The notes: generated from the sequence alone by a model not told the origin. DNA of 64,000 nucleotides from Glossina fuscipes (GCF_014805625.2 NW_023998432.1:1699276-1763275); one strand, 5' to 3'; counted from the first letter of the stretch, positions 44,970 to 59,559 are shown. Numbers and translations are program-made.

Positions 44970-47679
44970 CCCTAATATATCCTTATGCCACAGGTGCTGT
45001 AAGGTGTAATTATTAGTCCTTCATAGTTCTTAAACTTTAGTTCGAATTTTAAATAAATTTTAAGCAAATATAAATGTGCAAATAAATAACAAGATTATAT
45101 AGTTAAGATTTAAAGTTTCGCGCATTCACGTATTTGTGCTACTTTTTAAAGAATTTTCAATTATCATAACTCACATATATATGCTATATTAATATAATGT
45201 GCATGTTCGTCATGCATAAGTTTGAGTCTATATATAATATAAATGCGGGGTTATCTGGGGGAGGTAATCCCAGACCAACAATCAAATTGCGTGCATCATA
45301 TGTTTCGTTATTTTGTTTTCTCTCCGTCTTTCTGTGCATAAATGCAAATACATTTGGATGGAATGCACAGCAATGACACAACAACGACGGTAGCAACAAC
45401 AAAAACAATAACGACGACAACTTTTCATGATTGCTGTGAATGTGTGATAAAACAGTCGTACATGATATCTGCGAATGTGATGAGATTAGTTGGCTATATT
45501 ATGTGCACGTTCTACTATGTCAGTTCTTATACAATATTTTATAACTTTTCGGAAATTGTTACAAACATTTTACTCTTTATACAGATTTTTATGTGGAGTA
45601 TGCCTTCTGTTAGAATTCGCTTGCGCAACATACCTATTCATTCGCAGAATTTTATAAAAATTTTCTTCCTTGCTGTTCTTCTCGATTATTTGTTCCTATC
45701 ACCGGGATTTCATTAAAATTCTCATTTTATCTATGACATTTAATGACACGCATGTGTTTGAAACCTGAAATGTATATATGCAGAAGATTCTATATATGCG
45801 CATATATGGATAAACACACGTTGTAAAATGGCCGTACTCTAATACGGAATCTGCTTGAAAACCTAAGAAACGTGCTAATTCTATAAAACAATAAAAAAAA
45901 AAGAAAGAAAATTAAAAAAAAATTTTTTGTCACTTTAATGGAGGCCCTCCAATTAGAATTTTGTGTGACTATTCACAGTGATTGGGGTATACTAATGTGC
46001 CAATATATGTAGCGAGCAGGTATCGAGTGGTTCGTTGCAAGCCCATTACAGGCAATGTGTCTTCGCCTTTTTCTCCTTTTACTGCTTAAAATTATAATGA
46101 AAGGTTTTGCTGTTTTTTGTGTATTTTATTTGCTAAGCAACTTTTGTTTATTGCTAATAACTTTTGCACGAAATGGCTTCTTGTATATATACATAAATAT
46201 ATGATTCGTCAAATGCGAAACGAAAACAAAACTTTGTCATACCGTTGTGAGTGTAAATAACGACAATACCATATAAACAAAATGAGGAAACAAATAGTGC
46301 CAAGTTAACTAAAGGGCGACGGGCGCGCTGATGCGTTGAGTAATGATTATTAGATACCCCCAGATATTTATTTTTCATACTCGTCACCACATATAGGATG
46401 CATATTACATATTTCTCTGCTCTTGTATCAATTAAAAATACATACATAAATGGAAAAGAAGAAAAAATGAATTTAGCGATAATTAAGTCTACGTTTCCAT
46501 TCCTCTTCTTCTAAACTAGCCGGAATACATTACATTTTCATAAATATTTTTTCTTCATTATTAAGTCAGTTATTTTTTTATTACGCGTTTTTGCTTTGCA
46601 TTACACTGTACATTAAGCAAAACGCAATACTCGAGGCTTAGTTGAAAAGTATTCTAATTGGGTGGTGTCTAACATTCGCCTTAGGTGTAGTATAGTTTAT
46701 TCGTTGTCTTCGTCTCTTTACATATAAGTAAAGAGTAAAAGATAAAACAAAAAAACTGTTTTGAATATTAAAAAAAAAAAACAAAACACAAAAACCGTTT
46801 CGCGTGTTCCGTTTAAGTGAAATTGGCAGCACTCTTATATATTGCATGTGAATATATACTGTTACATACTTTTCTACACAATTTAATGCAACTATAGAAT
46901 GATAAGCAAAAAAGTACAATGACATTAAAATGCACTTAAGCAAGAATTGCATGTGTTTTCTACATTTTATAAAAAAAAAGAAGCACAAAAACGAAAACTT
47001 ACTCATTATTTTTATTGGTTTAGTTGTAACTGCTCTAATATTGAAATTTATTTCAATTTTTATGCGTATCACTGACATATTTCTTGGGTAATTTAAATAA
47101 AAGCAAAAATATTTTACAAGTCTTTATTTATAAAAATGATTTTTAATACATTAAAGCGAAATTATTAAATATTTCATTTTCATGTTATGTAGGCAAATAA
47201 AATTTGCAATATTCGATAAGGAACAAGTGCATGTCAAACACAATATTAACTTAGAACTTTATTACGAATTTATGAATAAATGAACGTTGATTGCAGTCCA
47301 ATTGGCCATATAGCTCGGTAAAATGTATTCTCATTTACGGATTATTTATACAATTTATGGGAATTACTTTAAAGTTCTAGAAGTACATAACGAACAACGA
47401 CCCAACGATATTCGCGTTATTCGCGAACTTAAAAACGAAATAAGCAAAAAAAGAGAAGTTTTTGCATTCACCTGCACAAGAAATATTGGAAGGGTATAAT
47501 GCACCCGATTTGTGATTATGGATGCGTCGTTTTCCTTTTAACTGGAAGCGTCAATTCGTTTCAAAAATTCGCCGACACTGGTTACAAACTCATCCAGCTT
47601 TTAAAAGCAGAAGCGTCTATCTAGCGTCTAGCGTTGACATTGGCGTAATTTGGTAGAAACCGATACGGATACGGATAGG
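44970..47679. other. No recognised gene
   Basis: The longest frame (45342-45716, plus, 124 codons) is a Thr-rich start from ACA repeats followed by hydrophobic residues. I see no domain and no splice context. The 146-codon minus frame at 47078-46638 is low-complexity. Both are probably chance. Confidence 0.35.
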
Positions 47680-47880
47680 CAATAATCGGCGGCTCCTGGT
47701 CGGCATATCACAATTCATGGGATCCTATCACATCTGGAGTGCCACATATAAGTATACGGATAAAAACTAAGTCTATCTAACATCTCAATGGTGGTACTAT
47801 TTTGTAGGGACACCACGATATCTCTTGGAGGAACGTTTTCAACTGTTAGCACTCGGTTCCACTTCCTGGCATACATTTTC
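47680..47880 (-). other. Unassigned open frame of about 65 codons
   Basis: The minus strand reads VLTVENVPPRDIVVSLQNST, then TIEMLDRLSFYPYTYMWHSR, between stops. Its composition is unlike the AT-rich surroundings, so it could be a remnant of a retroelement ORF. No family was recognised. Confidence 0.25.
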
Positions 47881-48019
47881 CAAGGCATAGGCATTTTTGG
47901 TAAGGCAGGTTCTTAAGTAGGCATCCATAATCCGTCGCACCAATAGTTTGGACTACAACGATTTGGGATAATCGGCATTATGTAGCTAAACTCGTTCTTG
48001 GATTGAGTCTATTCATATA

Positions 48020-48307
48020 TGTAACGAGTAGATGTCTCGCACAGCAGTAAGCAGTGGAGAGCGGTAAAATAGTCGAAGAGTAAAACGAGCGAAGTGATGT
48101 GAGAAACAGAAAGAAACAAGCATCAGTTGTTAAGTGGAAGTAAGCGGGTAAAACTTAACGTCGCACAGCCTTAAGTAGAGTCAAGTTGTAAAATAGAGCA
48201 ATCATCAAACCTTTTACGTATTTATTTTATTATTATTATTTCTATATATTTAGTTACTCGTGAATGTGAATTAATATTTAATAAACATTCGTATAATATC
48301 TTTGACA
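48020..48307 (+). repeat. Possible solo LTR (288 bp)
   Basis: The block starts TGTAACGAGTAG, carries AATAAA at 48280-48285 near its 3' end and closes TTTGACA, so it has TG...CA edges and a poly(A) signal as in an LTR. There is no target duplication (ATATA against TTAAT) and no second copy in the window, so this is weak. Confidence 0.25.
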
Positions 48308-48309
48308 TT

Positions 48310-49599
48310 AATGAAATGATATCAAAATCTTTTACATATTTTTCCGTCCGCTTTTTCATCGACACAGCAATGCCATTCTCTTAGCCATACCACTACTTGT
48401 CCGCTTTCAAAAAATTCGCATAAATCTGTTAAAATCGCAATAATCGCAGATTTGCGCTATAGCCGATTAAATACAAAAGAAGCACGTAATCAGATATGCT
48501 CCAACATTCTTGATCGCTTCTCTATAGAAAGTTCTGTCGCTGAAAGACTGTTGTAAATAGAACATTATTAGCGAATTTTAATGCAAATTTACAAACGTAT
48601 ACAGGAGAACATTTTATTCCATTATTAAATTCAAAATATAATATAATGAAATTGAAATTTTTAATATCGACAATTTGAAACGTCGAAAAACAAAAGGAAA
48701 AAACTGTATGGATATCACAAAATAACCACAAATAAAGTAGACACAACGGCATCCGCTGAGAATCCTAAAGAATAGTTCGGGCTTCAACAGAAATACAATT
48801 GTAAAAGTAGATATACTACTGCGGTTCTTGTAAGATGTGTACACGATGGGCCTTGCCATTATATTTTACATTTTTATTTGGATAAAAATGCAAATACAGA
48901 TTTATAACGCATTTTATGGCCATTATTTAAAAGATAATTAACTTATTGTTGAACATATCGTTGCAGAGGGCGACCGTCTGCAAACGGACAGGCACTCATA
49001 AATAACCTCGTCAAGGACCTAAAGATTCCATGTCAAATAGTATAAGAGCAGGTGGGTCAAAGGTTAACCACAAAAAAAAAAAAAACGAAACTGCTCGATG
49101 TTGAGCAATCACGATATCCAACTTAGAAGGAATCTCAACGGGAACATAATAGTTTCGAGCAATTGATAACCTAAACACGATAATCGCATTCGTGTAATAA
49201 TGTTCCGGTAAAAACTTTTAAAGAGTTGCTCATAAAGAAAAGGTATACAAGTATCTATGGTATTAATTGATTCATCATTATAATAAGCATTAAATATTTT
49301 CAAGTTTGATTTCTAGTTTGATTTCAGTTTTAGCAGACAAACTGTTCTCAAGATAAATGCTGCTTTAGCAACTGCTATTCTTAAAACATGAGATGATCGA
49401 TGACTGCGAAGACCGAAAGCTAAGTACTCTGTGTCACTTCACTTAACATAATCTTTCAGCTTTATTCGTTACAAAATATCAAAAATTATGCTTATGGGGA
49501 CATAAATGTTAAATTCGTTACAGTCTTTTGCAATCTACATCGTTTGTGGCAATGTAAGTGTATATTAAGCTTTTGTAGAAGCTCGCTATATCCAGAACT
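48310..49599. other. No recognised gene
   Basis: AT-rich. A short stretch near 49440-49600 has the TACAAAATATCAAAAATTA block of repeat family C. Confidence 0.35.
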
Positions 49600-49800
49600 T
49601 TACATTCACCCATCTTTTATTACATCAGTTGATTTAGAGTTAGTTTCAACAGCTATTTAAATCTGCCTATCTGTCTGCTCCTCTGTCCGTCTAATATATG
49701 TGCATGTATATGTGCGTTAAACAATATTTTTGAAGTATTCTGATGAAATTTGATTCACAATGTGACGCGTTTTGACACAAGGGCCGAGGCTTATGAAAAT
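49600..49800 (+). repeat. Dispersed repeat family A, copy 4 (partial)
   Basis: CTGCCTATCTGTCTGCTCCT and CTGTCCGTCTAATATATG are followed by TTCTGATGAAATTTGATTCA. The same spacing occurs in the copy at 54595. Confidence 0.55.
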
Positions 49801-49809
49801 GAATTACTA

Positions 49810-51649
49810 TGACCATTCCTCATATAGCGAAAGATAGTGTGTTGGTTTACTAGATGTTGAAATTTTCGATAAGAGCTGGTCACATTCATCGCAGTATAAA
49901 TTTTAGGAATTCTGCTATAATACAAGGGGAGGGGAATTGATTTCTAAAAATCGTTTAATCAAAATGTTCTAAACAAGTCGTGACGATAAATGTGAAAAAT
50001 GTCTTCATTAACTCAACTGATTACTAAATCGATATTAAACAAAAATGGCATCGTCACAGATTTATAAAATTCATGCAAATCATTAATGTAGCAAAAATTA
50101 CTAAAATGGTCTTCATCATTATAGCTTCAATCGTTTTTCTGCTATTTTCTTCTATGTTGTTTATTCACAACACTTCTGTACATATTTACCTAACAAATTA
50201 ATAATAATCGTTTCCTCCCTACCTTTTTTTTACTCTCTCTTCCTTCTCTCGCTCATACTCTGTTTCGTGTTTTTTTTTTTTTTTTTTTATCTTGGCGTTC
50301 AGTGCAATCAATAAAATCTGGTAATTTTCGTTTCAATGGTTCTTCTTCTTCGCTTTTTTTCTTTTTTTTTTTAGCTTTTTAACGGTCTCCCATAATTTAT
50401 ACGAAGCGCAATTGAATATTGATTGACGCTGAAAATTACCATAATTTGTTCAATGAAATGTAAATTTTCTCTATATTTTTTTTTCTTACTTACTTTCCTT
50501 CTCTCAGTAAACTATAAAGTTGACGATGATTATGGTGACTTTTATGCAGAACCAAGGGACCAGGAAATGACTAGAAATATATTAGTGGCAAAAGGAGAAA
50601 GTACATTTTGTTTGGGGGGCGGTGCATTTTTATATTTGGCCGCTTTGTAAATAACTAACAGAAAGAAGCAAGATACTCTTCCTTACTCATTTATTTATAA
50701 AAGAAAAAATAAACAGCAAAAAATGCTTTGTTTAAATTCTGTTTTTAAGTACGAGAGCGCGTAAAAAGTCTTCTTCAGCCTATCCCAGTATCGGGTTCGC
50801 CCCTTTTTCGAAAATGAATCCATATTTTCTATAGTTTGTAAACCAGTGACGACGGTGTCTTGAAATTCGCTTTTTTATAAGCTTTAATTTAAACTTACGC
50901 ACACTTTTGATTCCGATGATAATGCAATTCACGATAGTCAATATGTTTGTGCATGCAGAGTGGAAGATTCTTATTTTCTTACCAATTCCTTCGATATGGG
51001 TAGCAAAGAGAGTAGAATACGACAAGCTAGCAAGATAAGTTGACCAGTAAATGGAGATTAAATGTACAAAATGTAAATTATTTAAAAGAAGAATATTTTA
51101 AAATAAGCTTTTATCTTAATGAACTAAGGACTGACAAAAAAATAAATTGTCAGCTTTACTTTAAGGGTGTCATTCAAATTCTTTGGATTTTAGTGCGTAA
51201 GACGTTAGACTTTTTTTAAGTAATTCATGTTTAAAGTGCTTGTCATGATACACTCGTTTACGTGTAGGGCCAATAAGTAGGATACCGAATAAGAAAATAA
51301 CAGCTTCTTTTCTTATCTTTTAATGTACTTTCTGAATAGTTCACTACACCAATTATAACAATTTTCCAATTTTTTTAAACAATTTAATATAGAAATCGAT
51401 TTTCCATTCGAGTTCTGCTTTAGTCGATTCAAAATACTTGTCTGGCAAGCCATCTTTTCAGATTTCCAAATAGATTATCGTCGTTGGGTCCAGATGTTGA
51501 ATCTGGTGTTTATGGAATCAATTCACACATTCTTCAAAATGAAACATTTTATGAGTGAACGATACACCATTGGGCTAATAATATAATATGTATCGGCATT
51601 TAGTTTAGCTAGTCATTTTTTCCTACTTCAGATGCGAGTTCTTTGTTCT
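49810..51649. other. No recognised gene
   Basis: AT-rich with poly-T runs (50268-50290). The frame at 50423-50650 (plus) has a hydrophobic start and an acidic middle (VDDDYGDFYAEPRDQEM) but no splice or family evidence. Confidence 0.35.
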
Positions 51650-51862
51650 TCTTCTTGTTATTCACCCACTTCAATAATATTGAATAATATACGGTTTTTA
51701 AAATAATCGACGACTAGCAACTCAATGGTAGTGGCTTTAAATCTCAAGTGGGGTAGAGTTTTTAATAAAGTCAAAAGCCTTAGATGCTAGTGCTTTAAGA
51801 CTTTAGTCTTAGAATTTATTCTCTAGCTAAATTTATAATAATAATAATAATAATAATAAAAT
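51650..51862 (+). mobile_element. I-like LINE 3' end with (TAA)n tail
   Basis: AAATCTCAAGTGGGGTAG, GATGCTAGTGCTTTAAGAC, TTAGTCTTAGAATTTATTCT and CTAGCTAAATTTATAATAAT end in about nine TAA units (51833-51860). This is the cleanest tail of this family in the window and serves as its reference. Confidence 0.8.
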
Positions 51863-51869
51863 AATCGAT

Positions 51870-54594
51870 AAATATTATGCTCTACGTATTACAATCCACA
51901 CTGCGTATAATAGTTGCCACGGATGTGTGCTTACTTAGGTTCTTTCCCACATTAAAATATCTATTTTAACTTACAACTACCTCCCCCTTAAATTAACTTA
52001 CTTAACTATAATAGTGGTGATTTCGTTGCACACTATACAAAATTCGTAAAACAGATACAACTCTATACAGATCCCCGTTGTATAATACGGTACAGACAAA
52101 CATGATTTCGGTGCAAGACGGTATAAAATTTACGGTTATTATACCATGATTTTCATATACAAACGATTTCAAAAAGCCATTTCGCTGTGTTTCTTCTCTC
52201 ATTTGTTTTTGGCTTTTACTTTTATGTCACCGTTAATAAGAGGAGTTTCAACCAACGTAGACAAAATAAAAGATTAGCAGCGATTTTTGACGAAAATTAA
52301 TTGTGTGTTCATCTTTATTATTTTGTGAATATATTCTTCATTTTGGTATACGTTTTTCTTCTATAATTCAGCAAATTAATAATAGAAGATTCGCTATATT
52401 TTCATCATAATGTTCAATTTGAAAGATTTTTTATGTTTCGAAACACTTGCAGTTAGCTTACTGCTTCGTTTATATGCACATCAGATTTAGAACGAAATTA
52501 CAGTTATGAAAAAATTTTACAACAAGGTACCATTGCCTTGATACCTAATATTCCAAAATTTCATTTAACACCTCTTCGAAATATCACAAAGAAGGTTTCG
52601 ATACAGCACGGTATGCATTAACCGTGCTATATGAGTATCGCCTGTATAGGATTGTTTCAAATCTCTATAGCTGTGTAAACAATGCCAAGATTTGCATTAC
52701 GGATGAAAGCCATTATACCAATGGCAAACAAGACACATGTGTTTGTCGGCATGTTTAACGAAAATGAAACCAAGTTCAAATGCCAGTTCTGTATGAATTC
52801 TACATTGTTTTTGTCGAATTCTTTAGCCGAATTTAAAGTAGAGTACGGCAAAAACGGTCATCCATTTTGCGTTCCCAATACTAACACGAATAAAACACAC
52901 TTCTAATTGAGATTTGGGTCAAACATTTTTCTCAAGATATTGTTTGAACCATGTTGTTATTTCTGGAATACAGTCCATATTACGAAAGTAATCGAAGTAA
53001 ACGAAACTCATTTGCCAAAAACTTTGGGTGTGTTGTGCGAGTTGAAAATGTCATTGCAATTTCCCTCAATGCAGAACGCATGTTCAATGAAGCATGTTTA
53101 TTAAAGTAGCGAAGTGAATGATGATTTCGGTTTAGACGATATGTGCCATCAACAAAATTGACCAACATTCTATACGTTTCGCGCAAAACTAATTTATTGG
53201 GAGAAAAGCTCACTGATCTATATATGAATTTGCCACAAAGAACATGCGACAAAACACTATTGCTCTATTTAGTTTCGAGGTTGTTTTGGTGCGCTGGGTT
53301 ACTCGAATAAACCACGAATTCTCGTTGTACTTGGGCGCAAAAATAGCTCGTGTTACTAAAGAAATACGAGCAGTTTCGCGTGGAAAATTGCCAAAGTATA
53401 TCTGGTGTAGCATTTCTACAGAAATGAAAGAGGCGGTCATTCACACGTGAAGTCAGTGCTAAATAAAAATGTCATGAACGAAAAAAAATTAATAAATAAA
53501 TAAATAAAAACACTTTATGATGACCCTATATCTTTTATTAAGAATCATAAGTGTGAATTTTATAATTTTTTCATCGCCGATATGTTCGAAGATTAAAACT
53601 CCTTGTTGCTCAATTACTTAAGTAAAAAATAAATAAATAGCATAAAGCTACTGTTTGTCAGTAAGAATAAAAAAAAAAAAAAAAAAAATGGGAAGTGGTT
53701 TGAAATATTTTTTAAATTTAATAATTTAATATTCGATATTTGTCTCATTTTTCATCTCTTTTTTTCTTCCTTTTTCGGTTTTTTCTTTTTCTCTTTACTG
53801 CATGCCCATTATCTAACGTCATTTTGCTAAAAAATTGAACATTTTTGTTCGAGCTTTACAGCAGCTTCCATTCACAATTATAAAACATGCAAATTGAAAT
53901 TGCATTCAGATTTTAGATGTTTATTCCATATCTCTTGCATATATGTGTGCATCTATGTGTTGTACGCTTGCATGCATATGTACGACTTGAATATGTGTTA
54001 TTATGCCATAGATGCTACCATTAATATAGATTGCAAATTGTGTTAGAATTAAAAAGTTGCTTCTACTTGTTTATTTTTTCATTTTTGTTTTTTTTTTTTC
54101 GCTACAAAACTAATTTTAAAAATGCACATGTTGCGTATTTAATTTAATTGAAAGGAAAATTGACACAAACTGAAATAAATATAGGAAAAAATTATATTTA
54201 AATTTGCTTTTTTTATTTTTAATTTTTTGAAACATAAAAATTTGTTTAATATGAACGGGCATTATATACCAAACCAATGTTGGCTCGAACAAATTAAAAA
54301 GTGATGAATAGCCGAAATAGTTTTTCTTCATACAGCCAATATGAGTCTTATTCAGATTTCGTACTGATAACAAGATGACGGAGTCCATACTCACATCTAT
54401 TAGCTTTATCGCAATGAATATAGTGCTTAATGGTTGGTTGACAAGAAATTGGCTTTAATGATGTTTTTGTCGAACTCTATATAAAATTGTTGAGTGAATG
54501 ATGCAAAGTTTTTGCGTTGCGGATAAAAGCAGTCATGTCAATTGTAAATAAAAAGCACTCTACCACTTCCGGCGCCACGGATGGGGTCGAGCAA
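51870..54594. other. No recognised gene
   Basis: Frames on both strands at 52640-53450 (for example 52682-52906 plus, 53252-52980 minus) are longer than average but I find no motif. Part of it (52680-52735) resembles 54500-54560 at low identity, so it may be old repeat DNA. An A-run lies at 53669-53688. Confidence 0.35.
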
Positions 54595-54850
54595 GGTTCA
54601 CTTTTTATGATACCGATCGATTCAGAAAGTAGTTTTAAGCTTGTCTTAGCTGCCGTCCGTGTCGTATTCTTGTGTTCAATCTGCAAAACTCAATTTTTTA
54701 AATTATTTTGATGAAATTTGATACACCGAAGTGGACCGAGGGGGAATGCTGTTGATATTGTTTCGGATCAAACGACCTTTTCGACTATTTTCAATATAAC
54801 GTCCCATTTTGAGAAGTCTTTGTAAGAATAACTGTAGGGTGTATGCCGCA
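54595..54850 (+). repeat. Dispersed repeat family A, copy 5
   Basis: ATACCGATCGATTCAGAAAG, TAGTTTTAAGCTTGTC, TTTTGATGAAATTTGATACA, GTTTCGGATCAAACGACCTT and ACGTCCCATTTTGAGAAG match the copies at 31060 and 44690. Confidence 0.72.
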
Positions 54851-54859
54851 GCCCACTAC

Positions 54860-57800
54860 AATATTTTTACTTGCTTCATACTTATAGACATGGGCAACAT
54901 TCGACTAGGTAATGGTAATTATCGTTTTTATCCCCATATGACGTATATAGAAATTTTTCGTTCCTATCCACTGCTTAATTCTACTTCCTATTAAAATAGT
55001 TCGTTTACTTAGGGTCTTTTATTTTTGCAGGAGCGTAATCAGTTATAAACTAATTCAACTTTTTTTTAACCGGTTAACCAGTGGTCCCTTGTGGCAATTT
55101 TAAACTTTCACTGCCCATTTTTATGACAAATGTTGTGGCCTTTTGAATTATGGATCATGCCGTTGTCTTTGCCATTCTATACATAGGAGACACAATCGTG
55201 GGGAAGTTACAGTGTTGCTGTCGTACAAACATTCACGTATTTTGTTTCTTTCCAATCATATGTTTTAACTAAGTGAAGCCAAATGAAAAATGTTAATTCA
55301 AGATTGTTTTTGTCAAACCGCCGCTTTTGTTGGTCAGTCATTTGGCCTTCGTTCTTGACATTCGGAACGTATCTTGTGAAGAAATAAGTGAAAAAAGCAA
55401 CGTGTGCTAAAACTGCGTCCAAGTGGATTTTAAAATGAGAAAGAATGGAATTTTTAGTAAAAATAGCATCTTCATTTAATAAAATGGCTTGAAGCAAATG
55501 GACCCATGCCCGAGCTGGAACATCGGAATCTACGAGATTAACTGAAAATATTGCCGCTTATCTAAAGAGTATTATGTACGTGTTGCGTTTATAAACGCAA
55601 GTACGGTATTGTAATTAAAAATTTATATTGAAAGTAAAAATTTTCTGCGTATATATGCCAAAAATTTCTGCTAGCAACCACTCAATTCAATTATCGTAAA
55701 TAGCTTTTTAATGAAATTGCTTATGGGCCCACATAAGACGTTAAAGCTTGCTCATCATAAAGTGCAATGCGTCGCGATTAAAGAGACGAGCCACTGTTAT
55801 ATATGTGTCTGTATAATTGATTGAAATTGTGGGATGAATTTTCTTGGGCCAATCCCCGAACGTATGAAAATTCATTTGTTTGCATTGCAATATTATTTAA
55901 TTTCTTCTTCTTAGTGAGATCAAACAAGTAAGTGCATACCATTCGAAAAGTGCATACAATTTTCGATTTTTTACAATATAGCAACAGTGTCTTTGTATAT
56001 AGTCATTTCGAAAGATCACTAGCTTATTTGCTTCAGAGCCCGAATGATTTTTTATTAGATTTAGTCTCGCATAGGGAACTGGTCGTCGACTGAATTCCGT
56101 CCGTGTACCTAACCGAAAACTACAACAGTGCAAGATTTTGTAAATAATTTGGTGTTTGTACGGATTTGCACTGCTAGCATATTACAGAAAACTACCTTTA
56201 ACTTGATCTGCCCGTTGCTTACCCTTAATAGCTGATTCCGGGATATGACTTTTGGCAAAATTATTTTTCCAGGCACAAATGCGACATAAAAATTACCCCT
56301 GTTGGGTCAACTGACACGCCCGGCCTTAATTGTCAAATATTAAATTACAAAATTTAGCTCGTATGGTGTTAAAAGCTTTACGAATTTATCTGAAAGTGAA
56401 TGAATTGTTCTTGTAAGTTTTTGTTATCATCTATGAAAGCTTTCGATGTCATTATAAATATTTATGGTTTATAGTTTTTACATTGCGAGCTTAAAGAACG
56501 TCATATTGTCATCATAAGACCAAAATCCGTTTCCAAACTAAGATTGATTGTTTCTTCTTTTTTTCAACTTATCTTATATTTGCATTATAATGCTTAGGGG
56601 ATTTATTCAATTTCATGACATGTTTGTGTTGCGTTTTGAAATTTGTATATTAAGGACAGTAACGTAACTTGTACCAACATGCCATCATTAGTGCACTGAT
56701 ATATTAACCAAACGTTGTCATCGCACGTTAATTTATGGCAACGTTTGCCGAAAATATTTTTCTTTATTTGTTTTTTCGTTTACGATTCATTCTTAAAGAA
56801 TCATTTGTGGTTTCGCAAGTAACAAGTAATAAGTGATTTGATGTGGTTTTCTTCATTATTTCATTGCTTAATGAGCAATCAACGCTGCTAATGAAAACGT
56901 TAACATTCTTGTAAAGTTTTGTCTTTTAATGAAAAAAAAAAAAAGAAAAAGAATAACGAAAAAATACAATTTTTCGAAAACGTAATCGCTTTTTACTAAT
57001 AAAGGGAAATTAATTATAGATTGAATTTTTGTTTTGTTTCTCTTTACTACTGGCATGTTTGGATGTTTATTATATATGCTTTTGCTTGATGTAGCCATTA
57101 GTAATCATTACTGCGCATGCAAATGTATGTCGGTTTAGTGAAACGATTATATTACTTCATATAAAAGATTTGTCAGTTAAAAGCTTATTTTGCATTTTAT
57201 TTAATATTGGGATGTTGCATATGTAAATATAAGCATACGCACTTACACATACATTTAAATACATAAAGCTTAAGAGTACACCACTTATTCGAAACTAAAG
57301 TTGCCCACAATATGTAAAAGTTTATACATGTATATGCATAAGTATGTATTCAATGATGTTCGTATTTTTAAGCCGATTTTACAATCGATTTCAATCCATT
57401 TTCCATTTCCATTTCCATTTTTTTTTTTTTTTTCTCACATTTATCTATGTATTTTGATGTTATTTGTATCGTTTGCTGGTAATGCCATTCTTGGTTATGG
57501 TGTCGTTAAAACTCTCAACGGAGTGTATAATAACTTCATTACGCTGAATATATGCAAATATTCTTGGCTGACATCATTTTAATTTTCGGCTTGGTAAAGT
57601 TAGTCTATACTTCTCTTTGTTGACATCATGTCGGCGTACAAAAGTTCGACGCAGTTTTATATGTAAATATTTTGGAATTCTTCTCACTGCAAATAAGATT
57701 ACAAAGCATTTTACAAACACGATGAAAATGCCTAGTGGAAAATCAAAGTTATCACCTTCATTTGTTAGTTCCTAATTTCAAAGCCAATAACCACTTAAAG

Positions 57801-59559
57801 CTAATTGATTTTAAACGGGTTAGAGATGTGTCACGTCAGTAATTTGTTAAAATTTCTGAGCAGATATAAATCTTGTGATTCACAAGAACTTTATAAGATA
57901 TTTAAAAGATCTGAAGATAAGTATCGAAAACAATTCACAAATATTTTTAATAAAATTCCGAAAATGATTTAATCACATATGGCCACTTTTTGAAATCACG
58001 ACGAAAGTTGATTTCAAAGAAAGAAATCAACGCCAAAAGTTTGTTTACGATGCCCATAAAGCTGCATAAATGATCATTGATTGACATATAAAGTTTAGCT
58101 CTTGTATTTTGATTACTGCATACATATTATATGATATTTATTGAACAAACAGTTCGATAACAAAATTACACATTATTTTGCTCTTATGACTAGCGATCTA
58201 TCACAAGAGTCAGAATATACTCCAATATCTAATTCTATAAGGGCAAAGCACGTGTAATTCTTTTAGATGCGTGGAGAGTGCGTGGGACAAAAATGTCAAA
58301 CCGCCCATATCTTTCGAAATAGTTAGCCCGGCAATGACACGTACGTTCCTCCCTACAACCTCCTATTCTTTCCAAGTGGCACTTGAGAATAGTTCTAAAA
58401 ATAATTAAGTTGGTAGTTCATTATTCAGACAGTCAGTGAGGATTTCTAGATACAGCGGTTATATAAAAGTTAGAACATATTTCAATGTATCATGTTGTAA
58501 GTGAAAACGTTGAGATCGGATCAAATACCGCTTCTTTTTGGTTTTAAGGTCACAAACTATTTTTTGAAAATAACTTTATACGAGAAATGATTGTGAGAAC
58601 AGTGCAATTTAATTCATTTTCAATAGCGTTTATCTTTGGCAGAAACTCTTCATGTTTCATCTAAATAACTACAAAAATGCGCGGGCTATAAGTTGAGCAT
58701 TGGCAAATATTAGAGGAAACGACTTACAGATATTCTTATATCGATTCAGAAAATGATGACAATATTAATTAATACAACTCCTACTAGTGTAAATAATGCA
58801 GGGTATTAACTGCAAGTTGCTTTGTACGCATATTTCTGCTCCGCTTATGGATAATAACAATAATGCTCCTCCATCTAATCCAACTACAGGTTTTTTCGTC
58901 CGTGGATCAAAAGGATAAAAGTGTTATGAACTTTTAACTTTTACGCAAATTTGTTTTTTGCTAAAGTAGTAAATATCAGCGAAAGAAAATGATTTTTCCT
59001 TGATTTTCATTAACGTTTCATGCAGCTGGAGAGCTGGTTTTCATGAAAAGATGTGTAAATTATTTAGAAATCATGCAAAAAAACTTAAGCAATAATCCAA
59101 GTTGTTTGAGTTCTGCTCTGTCATAAATTGAAACTGATATTGAGAGACTGACGATTCACTTTATTGCTTCTATCAGTTTCATTTATCTGTCCACTTAACT
59201 ATACGTCGCGTCTTTATAATCCTCAGTCATTATTCAGTTATGCAGTTACTACCTGCATGATGCTAATGGTAATAGGCACATTCACTTCAGTTTTATTGAA
59301 TTGGTTCAATAATGAAACCACGAAGAAACGGCTGCATCCGAAGTAGCAAGAAAAACCTTTTTCGCCGTGGTCAATTATCATAAGTCAAATAAATTGCATT
59401 TAGGCAAAGGTTTTGAATTAAAACATGAAGTGCTTTCGCAAATATTGCATTCCATTAACTTGACCTCCAACGGTTATTATCTACTTGGAAATCTGAAAAG
59501 GTGGCCTCGAATAAACAATTCGAATAAAAAGACCGTAGTCATCTTAAACGATTCGATAG
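54860..59559. other. No recognised gene
   Basis: A 96-codon minus frame (55497-55207, containing EGQMTDQQKRRFDKNNLEL) is the least biased open frame here, but I could not place it in a family. A T-run lies at 57419-57433. Otherwise AT-rich. Confidence 0.35.

Noticed and set aside
45342..45716. A 124-codon frame resembling a multi-pass membrane protein
   Set aside because: The start is an ACA/ACG-repeat translation and the rest is hydrophobic from T-rich DNA. No splice sites or family motif.
52640..54700. A conserved protein repeat (AFIRNA-type frames at 52657-52851 and 54477-54686)
   Set aside because: The two segments are similar only over about 55 bases at modest identity and the frames diverge at once. 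This is more likely old non-coding repeat.
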